A program made the translations under genes and the position numbers. Positions 9,814 through 21,254 of a stretch of 64,000 bases of DNA are shown piece by piece. The stretch spans positions 359,001 through 423,000 of the forward strand of contig JAPJBO010000072.1 of the NCBI GenBank assembly GCA_030068145.1, in the 5' to 3' direction. The notes under the pieces were generated by a model. It searched no databases. It saw only the letters and a program-made list of their open reading frames with translations, and was not told where the DNA came from. The stretch is from Diplonema papillatum. Lineage: Eukaryota; Euglenozoa; Diplonemea; Diplonemida; Diplonemidae. Every line of letters starts with the position of its first letter. Positions within the stretch are counted from its first letter, which is position 1.

Positions 9814-11973
9814 CTTGTGATACGCGACGGCTTCGTCGGTGAGCCCCATCTCTTTGCAGAGATGCACGAGGTACCGGGGGCACTCGGCGTTCTCCGGGTG
9901 GCGGCGGTGGATGTCTTCGTACATTTTCTTGGCCTGCGGAAACGCGCCGATGCGCCGGTAGCACGACGCCACGAGCAGCTGCCACTTGACCTCCGCCGGC
10001 TGGATCTGCGCCGCCCGTTCGAAGTACCGCATCGCCTTCTCGTAGACCTCGTTCTTCACGAAGTACGCCCCAAGCCAGTTGATGACCTCCATGTTGACCG
10101 GCAGGTATCTGTACGCTTCCAAGTGGTAGTGGAACGCCTGCGACTCGTCGTCCTCCCGCGCGAAGATGGTCCCCAGCCGCGCGAAGACAGCGGGGTCGGT
10201 CGGCGCCTTCTTGAACCACTCGACCGATATGTCGTGCCGGCCGATCAGGTCGTACAGGTTCGCCAGCTGGTACGTGACCTCGACGCAGTCGACCATCGTT
10301 TGCAACCTTTTAAACACCCGGAGCGACTCCTCGTAGTGGTGCAGCGCCTTCGTCGCGAGCCCGAGGTTGTACAAAGCCTCGATGCAATCCGCCTCCACCG
10401 ACAGCGCTTCCAGGTAGTACTCCTTCGCCTTGTCGTAGTCTTTGCGGACGTACAAAAAGTTGCCCTTGTTGACCAAGGCGCGCGCGTTGTACTTGTCCGC
10501 TTCGACGCTCATGTTGGCGTAGCTGTCGCCGTTTTCGTAGTCGCCTTCCAGGAAGTAGAGGTACGAGAGGTTGCAGGCCGCCCGCGCCTTGAGCGTCTTA
10601 TCCTTCTTCTCGAACGCCTTCAGGCACTCGATCGCGCGGTCGTACTTCTGCATCTTCAGGTACTGCAGCGCCCAGCACATTTCCATTTCGGACGTGAGCC
10701 TGGTCCTGGGCTGCTTGATGTCGCTGAACCTGGTCTGCTTGAACGAGTTCACGACGAATTCGAACCCTTTCTCCCAGTCCCCGTCGATCACCGGCGCGAT
10801 GAGTCGGCCGGCGGTGAGGATGTAGTGCGAGTGCTGCTTGCGCCGCTCTCGCAGCTCCGACAGCAGCGAGTCTTCGACGAGCTGCATGCCCGCCTTGTCG
10901 GACTCGTGTTCGTCTTCTTCCTCGTCGTCCTCGGTGACGCCTGCCAGCTTGATCGCGAGGAGCTTCAAAAACTGCCGCTTCATGCGGTCCTTGTCCCGCA
11001 GGATGTAGTAGCAAAGCAGCAAGTTGAACCCGGTCTGGATGTCGGAGCTGTCCTTCATGATCACCTCGTAGTGGTTGATCGCGTCCTGGTACTGCCCCAG
11101 GCGCACGTACGCGTTCGCAATGTTGCGCGTGATGCGGAACCTGATGTCGCGGCCGGTCCCCGGAACCTGGTCCAACGCCATTTTGTACATCTTGATGGCG
11201 TACGGGTACTTCTTCTGCTCGTAGTAGATGTTGCCCATGTTGACGCGGAGCCGCCCGCTTTGGGCGTACTGCTTGTTGCGGACGATGAGGGTGTAGGTGT
11301 TGAGCGCCTCCTGGTAGCACTGCGCGTTCTGGTACTGGACGGCCAGGTTGAAGTGCACGGAGTACGTCAGATCGATGTTGATTTGGTCGCCGAGGCCGAG
11401 CTTCTCCCGCTCTTTGCAGAGCCAGCGCTCCTTCTTCGCGGCCTCGATGGCCTTCTCCAAAGCGAGCGAATAGTCCTTTTGGACGGCAAGCATCGCGGAC
11501 TCCTCGATGAGGGTGTTGACCCTTTTTTCGAGCTCCAGGCACTGCTCCTCGGGCGAGTTGTCGGCCCGCTTCTGCAGCGGCATCGCCGGGCCGAGGCTGT
11601 GGCCTTGATGCAGCGGGTCGAAGGACGCCGCGCCGTTCTGCTTGCCTTGGAAGCCGGAAGCGCGGTTCGACGTCATCGGGCGCGTGTCCATCGTCTTCAG
11701 CATCGAACCCCCGGTCGGCAGCCCGGCGCCGCCCCCGGGCGTCTGGGCCCCCCAGCCCCAGTTCCCGCCCTGGCTCGGCGGCGGCCGCTGGATCGTACTG
11801 CCGGTGGGCATGAACCCGGCTCCGGCGCCGGTCCCCGGAGTCGTCAGCGGGTTCGCGACCGCGGCCGGCTGGCTGGTGAAGCCGCCGTACAGCGCGTCAT
11901 CCTCCTGCCCGCGCGCCGCCGGCGCACCCCATCCGCCCCCGACGGCTGCCCCAAACCCACCGAGATCCGTCAT
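9814..11973 (-). CDS. IFT88: IFT88 intraflagellar transport TPR protein, exon 1
   Basis: IFT88 is a core subunit of IFT-B, the complex that carries tubulin and other cargo up the cilium on kinesin-2. This 720-codon exon holds a Gly/Pro-rich disordered N-terminus (about 120 residues, with TMDTRPMTSNRASGFQG, a conserved IFT88 feature), then FDPLHQGHS, a charged helix (SPEEQCLELEKRVNTLIEES) and TPR units: INIDLTYSVHFNLAVQY, LRVNMGNIYYEQKKYPYAIKMYKMALDQVP, NKGNFLYVRKDYDKAKEYYLEAL, ALYNLGLATKALHHYEESL, VINWLGAYFVKNEVYEKAM and QPAEVKWQLLVASCYRR. These align along their whole length with animal IFT88. The ATG at 11973 follows non-coding repeat-like sequence. With exon 2 the protein is 786 residues, close to the usual 820-830. 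It implies a ciliated stage. Confidence 0.97.
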
Positions 11974-12680
11974 ATTCTATATATACACTCACACACGCAC
12001 ACAAACACACGCGCGCGCGCAAGGATATATAGAACTATGAACTACTCAGGTCCACTGGTTGTTGCGCGCCTTTAAAAAAAAAAGGAGACAAACTGCTATT
12101 ATCGACACCAACAACAACAACAAAGGAAAAAAAAAGAAAACAAGGAAGGTCGGGGCCAAACAAAAAAAAAAGTAGGAAAAAAAGAGGGGGGGGAAAAGCG
12201 CGGTGGGTTACGACAGATCTACTTTTTTGGGGGGGGGTGTTAAACTGTTTCTATGCGCTGAGCCCGCTGCCCCGCCTGTGCCACGCAGGGCCGGGTTGTC
12301 CTTTTTTTCTTCGACGTTTCCGCCTTCTCTCTGCTGCGCTGCTAGGGCACAGGGGGGGTGCGGGTTGTGTGTATGTGTATTTCGCCCCTTTTTCGTCGGT
12401 CGGCGGCCCGTGTGTTCCTCGGACCCTCTCCCGCCGTGCGAATCGACAGAGCCTCGTTCCTCTGCCGGATGGTTGCCTAAAAGGCAGGAGGGAAGAAGGG
12501 CGGTGTGAAAGATCCCTGGTGTATGGTGGTGAACTGTGTTTGTAAAGAAGACCGCAAACATGCACCAATCCTGCTGGTGGTGAATCCTACCGCGTACAGC
12601 AATCCTATGGCAGTATTACCGGTGAATGTCACTCCCACGACTGTCTATCAATCCTACTTCTGAAAGCCGCACACACCAAC
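11974..12680. other. IFT88 upstream region, simple-sequence rich
   Basis: Just 5' of the IFT88 start (gene strand) lie an AC/CG-rich simple repeat (11985-12020), A-rich runs (12070-12185) and a G run (12229-12237). No TATA box or other promoter element can be assigned. No gene recognised. Confidence 0.6.
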
Positions 12681-13570
12681 GCAGTGGGTGTGCCTACTAG
12701 GACGTGCCACACCGACACACTAATTCCATAAGTTTCTGACCGTTTGTAGTCGAGCCACCGGTGCAGTAGTAAAGACATGGGTGCTATGAACATATCCTTT
12801 GCGAGTCTAGAGGAACCGTGTTGCGCAGGCCGGCGATTGTGCCACCGACACTTTTTTGCTCTTTGCGAAACTCTGATGCTCAGTCCTGCGAAGTCGTCGC
12901 GGATTCTGAGGAAGTTAACGAACGCTCACACCCACCTGTGCGTCTACGAGTAGGTCTGCTGTTGACCGCTGCACAACTTGTGACGAAGGCTCGGGCCGGC
13001 GTTTGTGCCACCGAAACTTTTTTACTCTTTGCGAGAAACTCTGATGCTCAGTCCTGCGAGGTCATCGCGGATTCTGAGGAAGTTAACGAACGCTCACACC
13101 CACCTGTGCGTCTACGAGTAGGTCTGCTGATGACCGCTGCACAACTTGTGACGAAGGCTCAGGCCGGCGTTTGTGCCGGGCGAACCTTTTTGCTCTTTGC
13201 GCGAGCCCCTGATGCTCAGTCCTGCCAGCCCCCGCGGTCGTCGCGGATTCCTCAGATCAGTTAACGACTCTGGACTGAAAGCCGCACACACCAACGCAGA
13301 GGGTGTGCCTACTGGGACGTGCCACACCGACACACTAATTCCATAAGTTTTCTGACCGTTTGTAGTCGTGCCACCGGTGCAGTAGTAATGGCATGGGTGC
13401 TATGAACATATCCTTTGCGAGTCCAGTTGCTCAGGTCGGCGTTTGTGTCACCGAACCTTCTTGCTCTTTGCGCGAGCCCGTGATGCTCAGTCCTGCGAGT
13501 CTCCGCGGTCGTCGCGGATCCCTCAGATCAGTTCACGACTCACACCCACCTGTGGGTCTACCAGCAAGTC
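12680..13570 (+). repeat. Nested tandem duplication, unit about 169 bp inside a unit about 600 bp
   Basis: A block with CTGATGCTCAGTCCTGC, CACACCCACCTGTG and GACCGCTGCACAA occurs four times (about 12830, 13000, 13170, 13435). A different block with CCACACCGACACACTAATTC and GGGTGCTATGAACATATCC occurs at about 12690-12825 and again at 13285-13430. The pattern implies tandem growth of the short unit and separate duplication of the long one. Confidence 0.88.
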
Positions 13571-14494
13571 TGCTGTTGACCGCTGCACAAGTTCGAAGAC
13601 AACATCCGGCAGCTCGCCGCCAAGACCAGCTACAGTTGCTGCCAAGAACGGCTACAAGGTGCTGCCAAATCCCCACTGCTTGCAGAAGAACGAGCACCGG
13701 CAAAAAAATGGGGGGAAAGTCGGAGTGAAGGAAGGTGGCGTCGCCTACCTGACTGCCTCCGCGAATGGAACAGCATTTCTATGCTGAGACACTCCCGTAC
13801 TGCTGCCCCGCTGCGTTGTGGCCAACGCCACGCGGCCGTCGCACCCGGTGCAGGGGAAAATGAAAGAACGTGCTTGGAATGGGCCGAACGCGTACCAACG
13901 TGTCCCTTTGGTATCGTGTTTCGGCTTTTTACAGCCACGACACATTATGCGGGCAGTGCAAGAGCACGAAGGTATGGATCAGACTCGGGGAAGGCGCCTA
14001 CAATCGTGACTGAGCAATAAGTTCAGAAGTCAGATGTCTGCCCTACTTGTATCTGCGACTCGCTGGAACGTACTTGCCTTCTTTTCATCAGTGTAGTCTA
14101 CGAAGTGAACTCCGCAGAGCTCAGTTAGCATGGGGGGTACCGTGTGCAGCACCAGTTGGTTGAAGAGCCAAACGGAAAAGAGCGCAAGTCGCGCGAAGTA
14201 CCTGCTGGGTAGGGGGGTTAAGCAAGAAATTACTCGGAATGGTGAAATCTGAGTGTCTGCAGACAGGACATGGGTTTGCGTCAGAACATAAGCAAATCCG
14301 CCTCGGGGAGGTCCCCCCAACAGCCCGTGTCTGAGCGGTCAGTTAAAACTCTCGGCTCCTCGTTGGAACGTCCTGACGTGTGTTTTTTTACGGTGGTGAT
14401 CCATGATCGGTCGCCAACCACAGAAGACGGGGTATGCCGTGTCCAGGGCGGGTTGTTGAAGCAGAAGGGTCCCAGTGTTCTGGAACAGCGAAAA
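13571..14494. other. Intergenic with family E fragments
   Basis: 13860-14290 shares GAACGTGCTTGGAATGGG, the CAATAAGTTCA region and GAGTGTCTGCAGACAGGACA with family E copies at 39556, 41790 and 44205, but is broken and diverged. No gene recognised. Confidence 0.6.
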
Positions 14495-14954
14495 AAGACA
14501 GGCGCTTCGTTTTGTTTGTGCGTTCCAGCTTTCGTTGACCGCACTACCCTGAGCCCAAATCCTGGACGTGGTTTCAGGTGGCAAATTTGGCAAATGATCA
14601 TGATCAGAAGGTCCTACTTGGGCGGTTCAGGTTCCTCACACATTGCATGTGGCTAAAATACTCGACGTAGCTGCTTCGACTCCGAATGGAAGGGGGGAAA
14701 TATAGAGGTAAGGGGCAAATACAATACAAACACAATCTGATTTGTTCTTCGCTTACACCACCGTGTGTTGTTTTCTCACTCAGGACTTTTGACCTGTTGT
14801 GTTTGTGTGATTTGTCGTGTAGGGGTAGACCCGCATGACCTCACGTCCGTTCAACACGTGGTTCGGTAGTTACAGCACTTTGGATCCCTTCTGTTCTTTG
14901 TCGGGCAGCATCGTCGAGCATTTCCTTTCAAGCTGGCGCTTAGGTAAAAAAAAA
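14495..14954 (+). repeat. Chain of families C, F and B
   Basis: AAAAAAGACAGGCGCTTCG (family C end) runs straight into family F (14525-14654: CCTGAGCCCAAATCCTGG, AGGTCCTACTTGGGCGG, CATTGCATGTGGCT), which joins a full family B copy (14655-14954). B opens AAAATACTCGACGTAGCTGC, has GACCTCACGTCCGTTCAACA, and ends CAAGCTGGCGCTTAGGT plus nine A. Confidence 0.88.
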
Positions 14955-16284
14955 TTGATTGGTTTTGAATGTCAACCCGGTCTGTAAAGGGTTAATGCTG
15001 CCAGCGCTTCTCAAGCTGCCCGTACTGAATCAGTTCCGTGCTCAAGCCTGCGCGACAGCAACCTCCCACAGCAGATACAAAGTCAATCGTTTCTGCAAAC
15101 TTCCACTGGCCAAACATTGGGAGCATTGGCCGCTGGCAAAGAAGATCAAGCGGATTGGGACAAGCAAAAAATTCGGACAGATAAATTGGGTCGCATCTCT
15201 GGGCGAATATAGCTTCGGCGCTTTTTCTCACGAAGGGGGGTAGTGTCGATCCTGCTTCGGGTATACGCCACGTTTCCGCCCGAGCAATCGTGAGCAGCGC
15301 AAACTCAAGGTCGTAGAATGAAACAAATACAGCTGAAATGGGGTATTTTTATCACTTTTTTTGCTGCCCGCCCATGATGATTCTCATAGGGGGTTCCAAG
15401 CTCTTGAATACGTTGTTTCGCGTGTGGGTGTATGCACATCCTCCACCAGGCCTTCGCCAGTGGGTAACCAAAAGACCCCCGTATGCATGCTTTCAAGAGC
15501 GCCATGAAGAAGTGTTTTTGCAGCCGAAAAAAGAGGGTGCTGGCCCGAAACATCTTCGAAGGAAAGACTCTGCCCTTGGTCTATGGCACCTGGTGGTGCA
15601 CAACTACAAGCATTGGAAACTGGTTCACCCACCCCGGCCCTAACCGCCGGGCCCTAATAGTATGTTGATGATCACTTGTTTGCATCCAGCCTGCAGGTCC
15701 TCATGGCGACGCACTACAGAATAAGTTCGTTTCGCAAGGTTCGCGGGGGAGTTTGAAGGGCGTTTCGGAGAGGAAATATGTTTTGGGTACGAAGAGCGCG
15801 TGGTGCTTGCACCACTGAGGCCAGGTTGTTTAACCGCAGATTTATTGAAGGGCTGTTCAGGAAACGGTCGTAAGCGAAGCCCCGACCACGTAACGACAAT
15901 GTATCTGTCTTCATTGGTTTGTGGTGCGAACATCCTCGAGGGGGGAAGGTTTTCCTTTTCGGTCTGTTCGCTTCGAACCGTTTGACTTTGTGATTGCGGT
16001 GTGAACAGTGCCCTTCCGTGAGCTCCAGTCTTGCTGGGCGCACCGCGGCCACAACTAAATGGGTGGGTGTCTGCGTGCGTGGGAGAAGATAGAGACAGAC
16101 GTGCAAGAACGCAGGCATCTTTCCGGAAGGCTTCCGGTCTCCTCTCTCTACACAGACAGAACCCATGTTTGATTGCCTTCACCAGTGTCCAAGAAGGCTT
16201 GACAAACTTGTCTCGTTATGCACGAAGCGTGCTCCGCCCGTAGTCGTGCAGTAGTCGCGCTGTATCTACCACGCATGGTGCGAA
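14955..16284. other. Intergenic downstream of the polycystin, nothing recognised
   Basis: Short frames only. Codon use and predicted residues show no family resemblance on either strand. Confidence 0.6.
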
Positions 16285-16805
16285 CAAGGCCCCGCGTCCG
16301 CGTGGTTCGGCGACAAATGCGGCGTATCAGACCCCATTGTTGACCCTGGGCCTCATCCCGCACCAGCGCGGTGAGACGCACCCAGCTGAGACTCCAGCTG
16401 CAAGAGGGCGCGAGAGATCTGTGCCTGACATCCTCAAGAATGCACGCACAGGTGGCCGTGGCAGGGGCCGGGCGCGCTTGTTGGCGTCTGCCCGGAGCGG
16501 GTTGGCCTCGCACACCGCGCAAAGCGCCTGCCTTCGGGCCCCAGCACATCCCGCAGAGGTGCTCGCTGCAGTACTCGTGCGGCTCCCCGTGGAAGTCACA
16601 CGCCACCGGTCGCACGCACGCTTGGTGCGAAGAAAGCCCTGCGGCCGCATGGTTCGGAGACAAAAGCGGCGCATCAGGCTGGGCCGCATCCCGCTCCACT
16701 AGGAAGACTCCCAGCTGCACGAGGGCACGAGAGGTCTGTGCTTAAGAGATCTGTGCTTAACATCCACCGGTACAACATCCCGCACACACAGGCGGCCTTG
16801 GCAGG
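16285..16805 (-). pseudogene. Two degraded duplicates of the polycystin 3' end
   Basis: 16450-16805 repeats the part of the downstream gene that encodes its Cys/His module (17030-17275): HQACVRPVACDFHGEPHEYCSEHLCGMCWGPKAG can be read on minus, then the frame is lost where bases are deleted. A further piece at about 16285-16449 repeats the next segment (GAGATCTGTGC, CATCCCGC blocks). The order shows stepwise tandem duplication at the gene's 3' side. Confidence 0.88.
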
Positions 16806-16832
16806 AAAACAGTAGCTGTACCTGAGCTACGA

Positions 16833-19800
16833 TTATCGATGGAGCGGATTTGGCAAAGTCGGGGGCATGGGGTCAAGGAGCGCCTTGGTCGAGGCGTCGA
16901 GGGAATGCAGCCTCTTGAACCGGTTCACCGGCGACGAAGGCCTGGAGTCAACCCCGTGGCGCTGGGGGACCAGCCCGTCGATGGGCACGAAGGACGTCGA
17001 CCCCCAGTTGCGGCTCCTCGGCCGCGCCGCCGCGCGGCCGGGCGCGCGCTTGTTGACGTCGGCCCGGAGCGGGTTGGCCTCGCACACCGCGCACAGCACT
17101 TGATGCTGCCCGCCAGCCTTCGGGCCCCAGCAGATCCCGCAGAGGTGCTCGCTGCAGTACTCGTGCGGCTCCCCGTGGAAGTCACACTCCACCGGTCGCA
17201 CGCACGCTTGGTGCGCACAAAGCCCCGCGGCGGCACGGCTCGGAGACAAAAGCGGCGCGTCGGATCCACCCGGAGCAGGAGAGTCGTACCTGCCCGAGCC
17301 ATCCGACCCGCTTGAAACCGACCGCTTCCTCTGGAAAGACGGCACTTCGTTCACGCTGCTCACCGACCCCCGCCGCGGCGAGTGCAGCGGGTGGCTGGTG
17401 ATCACCGGCGCCGGGCCCTTGCTGTCCTTGAAGAACGACGACGCGTTGAGGTTGTTGCCGCGCGTGCGCGGCGGCGACACCACGGCCCGCTTGCAGCTGC
17501 TGCTGAACGACGGGCACTCGGGCGCCGCCGCGGCTTGAGCCGGTCTGGGCGCGGCGCCGAGGCTCGGCGGGTTCGTCGGCGAGCGGGGGCGGGGCGACGT
17601 GGACGACCCCCCATTCCGGTGGCCCCGGGCCTGTTTCAACGGGCTAGGGGGCAGGCTGTTGCTCGACGGGTGCTGCTGCTGTTGCTGTTGCTGCTGTTGA
17701 TGTTGTTGCTGGTGGGGTTGTTGTTGGGAGTCGGGGGTTGGTTGGAGGGCGTCGAGTTTGCCGCTGATGGCGGAGAGTGTGCGCTTGAGCTCTTTGACGT
17801 CCTCGACGAGGGTGTTCACGAGCTTTTTCTCGCTCAGCGACCGGCGCCGGGTCGGGAGCATCGTCTTCGCTTTGTGGAAGATCTTCAACGCTTGGTGCAC
17901 CGTGAGGCTGTGCCGAGCAAGGTTCAGCCAGCCGGACAAGGAGATCGCCGGATCCTTCACCTCCTTCCCGTCTTCGTCGCTCTCCGCAGCCGCGCGCAGG
18001 ATCCCGCCCATGTTGAAGAGGGACCGCACGAGCTCGGTCCGAACCGTACAGAACCCCGGCAACCCCACGCCTTTCGCTCGCCTCCCGTAGCGAATCCGCG
18101 CGTACTGCTTCCGGGCTTCCTTCGCCAAGCTGGCGAGCGAGAGCTCCTCGTGGATGACTTTGTTCTGCTCCTGCACCGCGACGAAGGCGCCGGTGATGAT
18201 CGCGAGGATCATGTTCAGGAGGATGACCCACGTGATCACCATGTACGACGCGAAGAAAAACCCAGTCCAGTCGGGGTGGATCTTCCGCAGCTCGCCGAAG
18301 TACATGTCGACCTCCGCGGAGATCAGCAGCCGCAGCAGGTAGCTCATCGAATTCCACGTCGACGAGAAGTTCTCGTGGTCCACCCCGTACAGCGCGGAGC
18401 CCCCGATCCCGTATCCGATGAGCACGATCAGGAAGATCGCGAACATCGCAATGAGGTCCCCCTTCGCGTGGTTGACCGTGTCGGAAAGGACGCCGAGCCT
18501 CGAGTTGTACTGCAGGAAGCGGAACAGCCGGATCCACGCGAGGAAGACGGTTATGCCGACGAACGTGTTCGACCGCTCGAAGTGGTACCCGTAGTCGAAA
18601 AGCGAGCTGAACATCGCGGCCCGGCCCTTCGACCCCCCGTCGTGCAGCCCAGGGCCGTTGGCCCACAGGAACATGCGGTAGTACGCGCAGTGCCCGACGA
18701 AGACGACGAACACAACGTCGTACGCATCCCACAGCGCCAGGGGAAGCCCGCAGAGCAACTGCCTCCGGTGGAGCACCGCGCAGCAGATGTTCACGATGAG
18801 GTACACAGCCCCGACGACTAACACGACGTCCGCGGCGAAGGCAAACCGCAGAGACCGCGTGCTGAAGTGCAAGAGGTCAAACGGGTACGCCTTCCAGCCG
18901 GCGACCGTGGATCCCGTCGCGAAGAACTCGATGAAGAAGTGGTTCAGCGCAAACGCGTCGATCGACGGGTTGAAGGTCAGGACGTCGATGATGACGACCC
19001 TCGTACTCTGATCGAGCCATTTGTGCTCTTCGAGGTACGATACGTTGACGAGCGCCGCGGGGAGCGTTTCGTCCAACGAAAACGCCACCACGTACGCTTC
19101 AGACTCATCGTCGTAGTCGTGGAACATTGTGTCGACGGCCATGACCGATATAGCCGATCCCGGGGTCCATTCGCCGTTGGGACCGAACGCGGCGGACTCC
19201 GGAGGCGCGTCGCCCCACTCCCTGTGGCACCTCGCCGGGATCTTCCCGCCCATGGACTCCTTCAGCACGGCGGGCACCGCGCACGCATCGTGCTTCACCC
19301 GGTACTGCCGGAGCAAGAGGTATCCGACAGGAAAATTCGCGGACTGGCGGAGCCTGCCGGTCTGATTCCCGAGATCGTACGTATGCTCGACCAGGTTCCG
19401 GTACCATGACCAAAACGTATCGACATCGTCGACCTCCATGAAGCTCTCCATCCCAAGCTCAACCTGATTCGCCCGCTCCAAGTGGTACAGTTCGTTGTAC
19501 CTCGAATTGGACAACCTGGACATCCAAGGGATGGCCGTAATAGTCGCGAGCAGGAAGAGATAGACGGGCAGCGCCCTGTACGCCCGCACCTTTAAGACCT
19601 CCCTGCGTAGGTACTCGATGAGGCACTGGATGCTTCCCTCCTCGGACAGAGTGAGGGTCCATTCGTCCAGCTCCTGCGAGGTCACGAAACTCTCAAGGCT
19701 GTCGGGCTCTGTTGGGGAGCCGCAGACCTCGTGCGCCGGCACGGGGGGTATCTGCAGGCCGGCGCCATGCAGCCCGTCGTACTGCTCCGGCTTCGTCACG

Positions 19801-19856
19801 GAGGGGAAATCCGGCACGGTATCTGCATCCTTGTAGTAGGGGTCGCCCCCTTGCAT
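16833..19856 (-). CDS. Polycystin-2-like (TRPP) cation channel with C-terminal Cys/His module
   Basis: Single-exon gene, 1007 residues. A TAA directly before the ATG at 19856 fixes the start. Predicted membrane spans: TM1 94-112, a large extracellular polycystin domain (about 120-330, with NQTGRLRQSANFPVGYLLLR and TFNPSIDAFALNHFFIEFFATG), TM2 337-361, TM3 377-398, TM4 431-449, TM5 467-490, a re-entrant pore (500-520) and TM6 532-560. This is the TRPP layout; family members pass Ca2+ and other cations, often at cilia. The pore reads RLLISAEVDMYF where human PKD2 has its LGD filter. The tail is disordered with a poly-Q tract, then C-x4-C-x5-C and CSEHLCGIC-type clusters (880-925), probably zinc-binding, then about 80 basic residues. 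I see no EF-hand. With IFT88 nearby a ciliary role is a reasonable inference. Confidence 0.93.
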   Translation of the reverse strand: MQGGDPYYKDADTVPDFPSVTKPEQYDGLHGAGLQIPPVPAHEVCGSPTEPDSLESFVTSQELDEWTLTLSEEGSIQCLIEYLRREVLKVRAYRALPVYLFLLATITAIPWMSRLSNSRYNELYHLERANQVELGMESFMEVDDVDTFWSWYRNLVEHTYDLGNQTGRLRQSANFPVGYLLLRQYRVKHDACAVPAVLKESMGGKIPARCHREWGDAPPESAAFGPNGEWTPGSAISVMAVDTMFHDYDDESEAYVVAFSLDETLPAALVNVSYLEEHKWLDQSTRVVIIDVLTFNPSIDAFALNHFFIEFFATGSTVAGWKAYPFDLLHFSTRSLRFAFAADVVLVVGAVYLIVNICCAVLHRRQLLCGLPLALWDAYDVVFVVFVGHCAYYRMFLWANGPGLHDGGSKGRAAMFSSLFDYGYHFERSNTFVGITVFLAWIRLFRFLQYNSRLGVLSDTVNHAKGDLIAMFAIFLIVLIGYGIGGSALYGVDHENFSSTWNSMSYLLRLLISAEVDMYFGELRKIHPDWTGFFFASYMVITWVILLNMILAIITGAFVAVQEQNKVIHEELSLASLAKEARKQYARIRYGRRAKGVGLPGFCTVRTELVRSLFNMGGILRAAAESDEDGKEVKDPAISLSGWLNLARHSLTVHQALKIFHKAKTMLPTRRRSLSEKKLVNTLVEDVKELKRTLSAISGKLDALQPTPDSQQQPHQQQHQQQQQQQQQHPSSNSLPPSPLKQARGHRNGGSSTSPRPRSPTNPPSLGAAPRPAQAAAAPECPSFSSSCKRAVVSPPRTRGNNLNASSFFKDSKGPAPVITSHPLHSPRRGSVSSVNEVPSFQRKRSVSSGSDGSGRYDSPAPGGSDAPLLSPSRAAAGLCAHQACVRPVECDFHGEPHEYCSEHLCGICWGPKAGGQHQVLCAVCEANPLRADVNKRAPGRAAARPRSRNWGSTSFVPIDGLVPQRHGVDSRPSSPVNRFKRLHSLDASTKALLDPMPPTLPNPLHR

Positions 19857-20983
19857 TTACTAACCGGCTGCCGACTTCCTCACAATTGTGCTCGCGGTTG
19901 CCCCCCGAGCCCTTGTACCCCCAGGCCAACCAGCGTGACGACTACTATGCAAGAGGTCGGCGTTGAGCTCCTCGGGTACAGTGTTTTTGTTTCCGTGTTT
20001 CCCTTGTGTTCTCTACTTTGCCCTGCCCTTAGTTAAGTTGCATGCACAAAAGGTGAAAGTTTCAGTAGTCGACCCGCGATCACTCAACGAGGCTGTTTCG
20101 GACCCGACGGCGGACATGCGTCCCCCTCCTTCTCTTGGTCGCCTGATCTTGCGTCTTGCTGGTCCGTCCGGGCTGGTCGCTTCGCGCTTCCCCTTCGCCT
20201 TGCATCACCTCGTCTCCACTCCCTGCCGCACGGGCTTCCTCCGTTTGTGCCACCTGCGGCGCGGGCCGCTTCACTGCTCTGTGCTCTTTCCGCGATTGCC
20301 GCTTCTCGTACAGATCGCGCCTGCCTTTCCTGTTCTGCCTTTCGCCTCTGTGGTCCGTCGGCCGCCCCGGCTCGGGCGTCCTGCTGTGCCATCTGAATCC
20401 CCTCGTCTTCCTTCTTACTGCGATGCTAATGCGAGGCAACCACAACGTCTTCGTGCGATTGCCGCCAACAGGGAAGGGAAAAGACGTGTCGGTCCTATTA
20501 TTTCCGAGCAAGAGTTTTACCAGCAAGATACAGCAGGGCGCTAGGGCATGGGAGAAACGCAAGAAGAAGTAAACACGAGCGACACAGCGAGTGGGCGTAG
20601 GCTGCGCCCTACGGAAAAGTTTGTCGGAAGAAGGAATACTCGGAGAAGTCGGCATTCCTCATTTATGTATGGAGGCGGCTACGAGGGAGAAACAACCGAT
20701 AGGAGCAGAAACGGGTCGTTTTCTTTGTTGCCTTTGTTGTTGGACGGCTTCAGGATCGTATGCAACCACTTTTTAGCGACTTTTTTTTTGGGCGAGAAAA
20801 TAAAATGAGAGAGCAGGCCTGGTAGTTTGGACAATAAAACCATCTCACAAAAAGCTCGCTGCGCTCGGTTTTTGCTATCTCAGAAACTACTGGGGGTGTG
20901 GCTTTATTCCGCGACCCCGTACCGCGCGCGTTAAAACTCAAGAGGTCGGTTCAGCCTCGCAGCAGTTTCGAAAAGCAAAGAAA
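19857..20983. other. Polycystin upstream region with a low-copy repeat
   Basis: 20085-20330 is related to the inverse of 43715-43960. On minus both keep a similar frame (EEARAAGSGDEVMQGEGEAR at this copy), suggesting remnants of one element's coding sequence, but no domain is recognisable. No separate host gene seen. Confidence 0.6.
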
Positions 20984-21152
20984 TTGAGCCGGTCCACCCC
21001 CTCTTGATAGACCGTGATAGACCGAAGAATACAGCACCGGGCAATGCGATGCAGCTAGAGATGGACCTGATAGACGTGGTGGACCGTGATTCACCGTGAT
21101 AAACAGCGCGGCACTTCGATGCAGTTTCAAGAGATAGGGACGGACCGGCTCA
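20984..21152. mobile_element. M5 inverted-repeat element, second copy
   Basis: Starts TTGAGCCGGTCC and ends GGACCGGCTCA, with the same internal motifs as 5558-5745 but opposite internal order, so it is inserted in the other orientation. Confidence 0.82.
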
Positions 21153-21254
21153 GAAATGCGAAAACGGGGGTTTGCCATGAGACTTTTTCGTGGTTTTCTG
21201 CAGATGATTCTAAACTAGCTATGAATGTCCTCTGCAGATTTTAGAAGCTGGTGA

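Noticed and set aside
9790..12075. 761-codon plus-strand ORF over IFT88
   Set aside because: It is the shadow of a strongly GC3-biased minus exon; residues are V/R/L-rich with no family resemblance.
17382..18821. 479-codon plus-strand ORF over the polycystin
   Set aside because: Shadow frame; the minus frame has clear membrane spans and conserved polycystin motifs.
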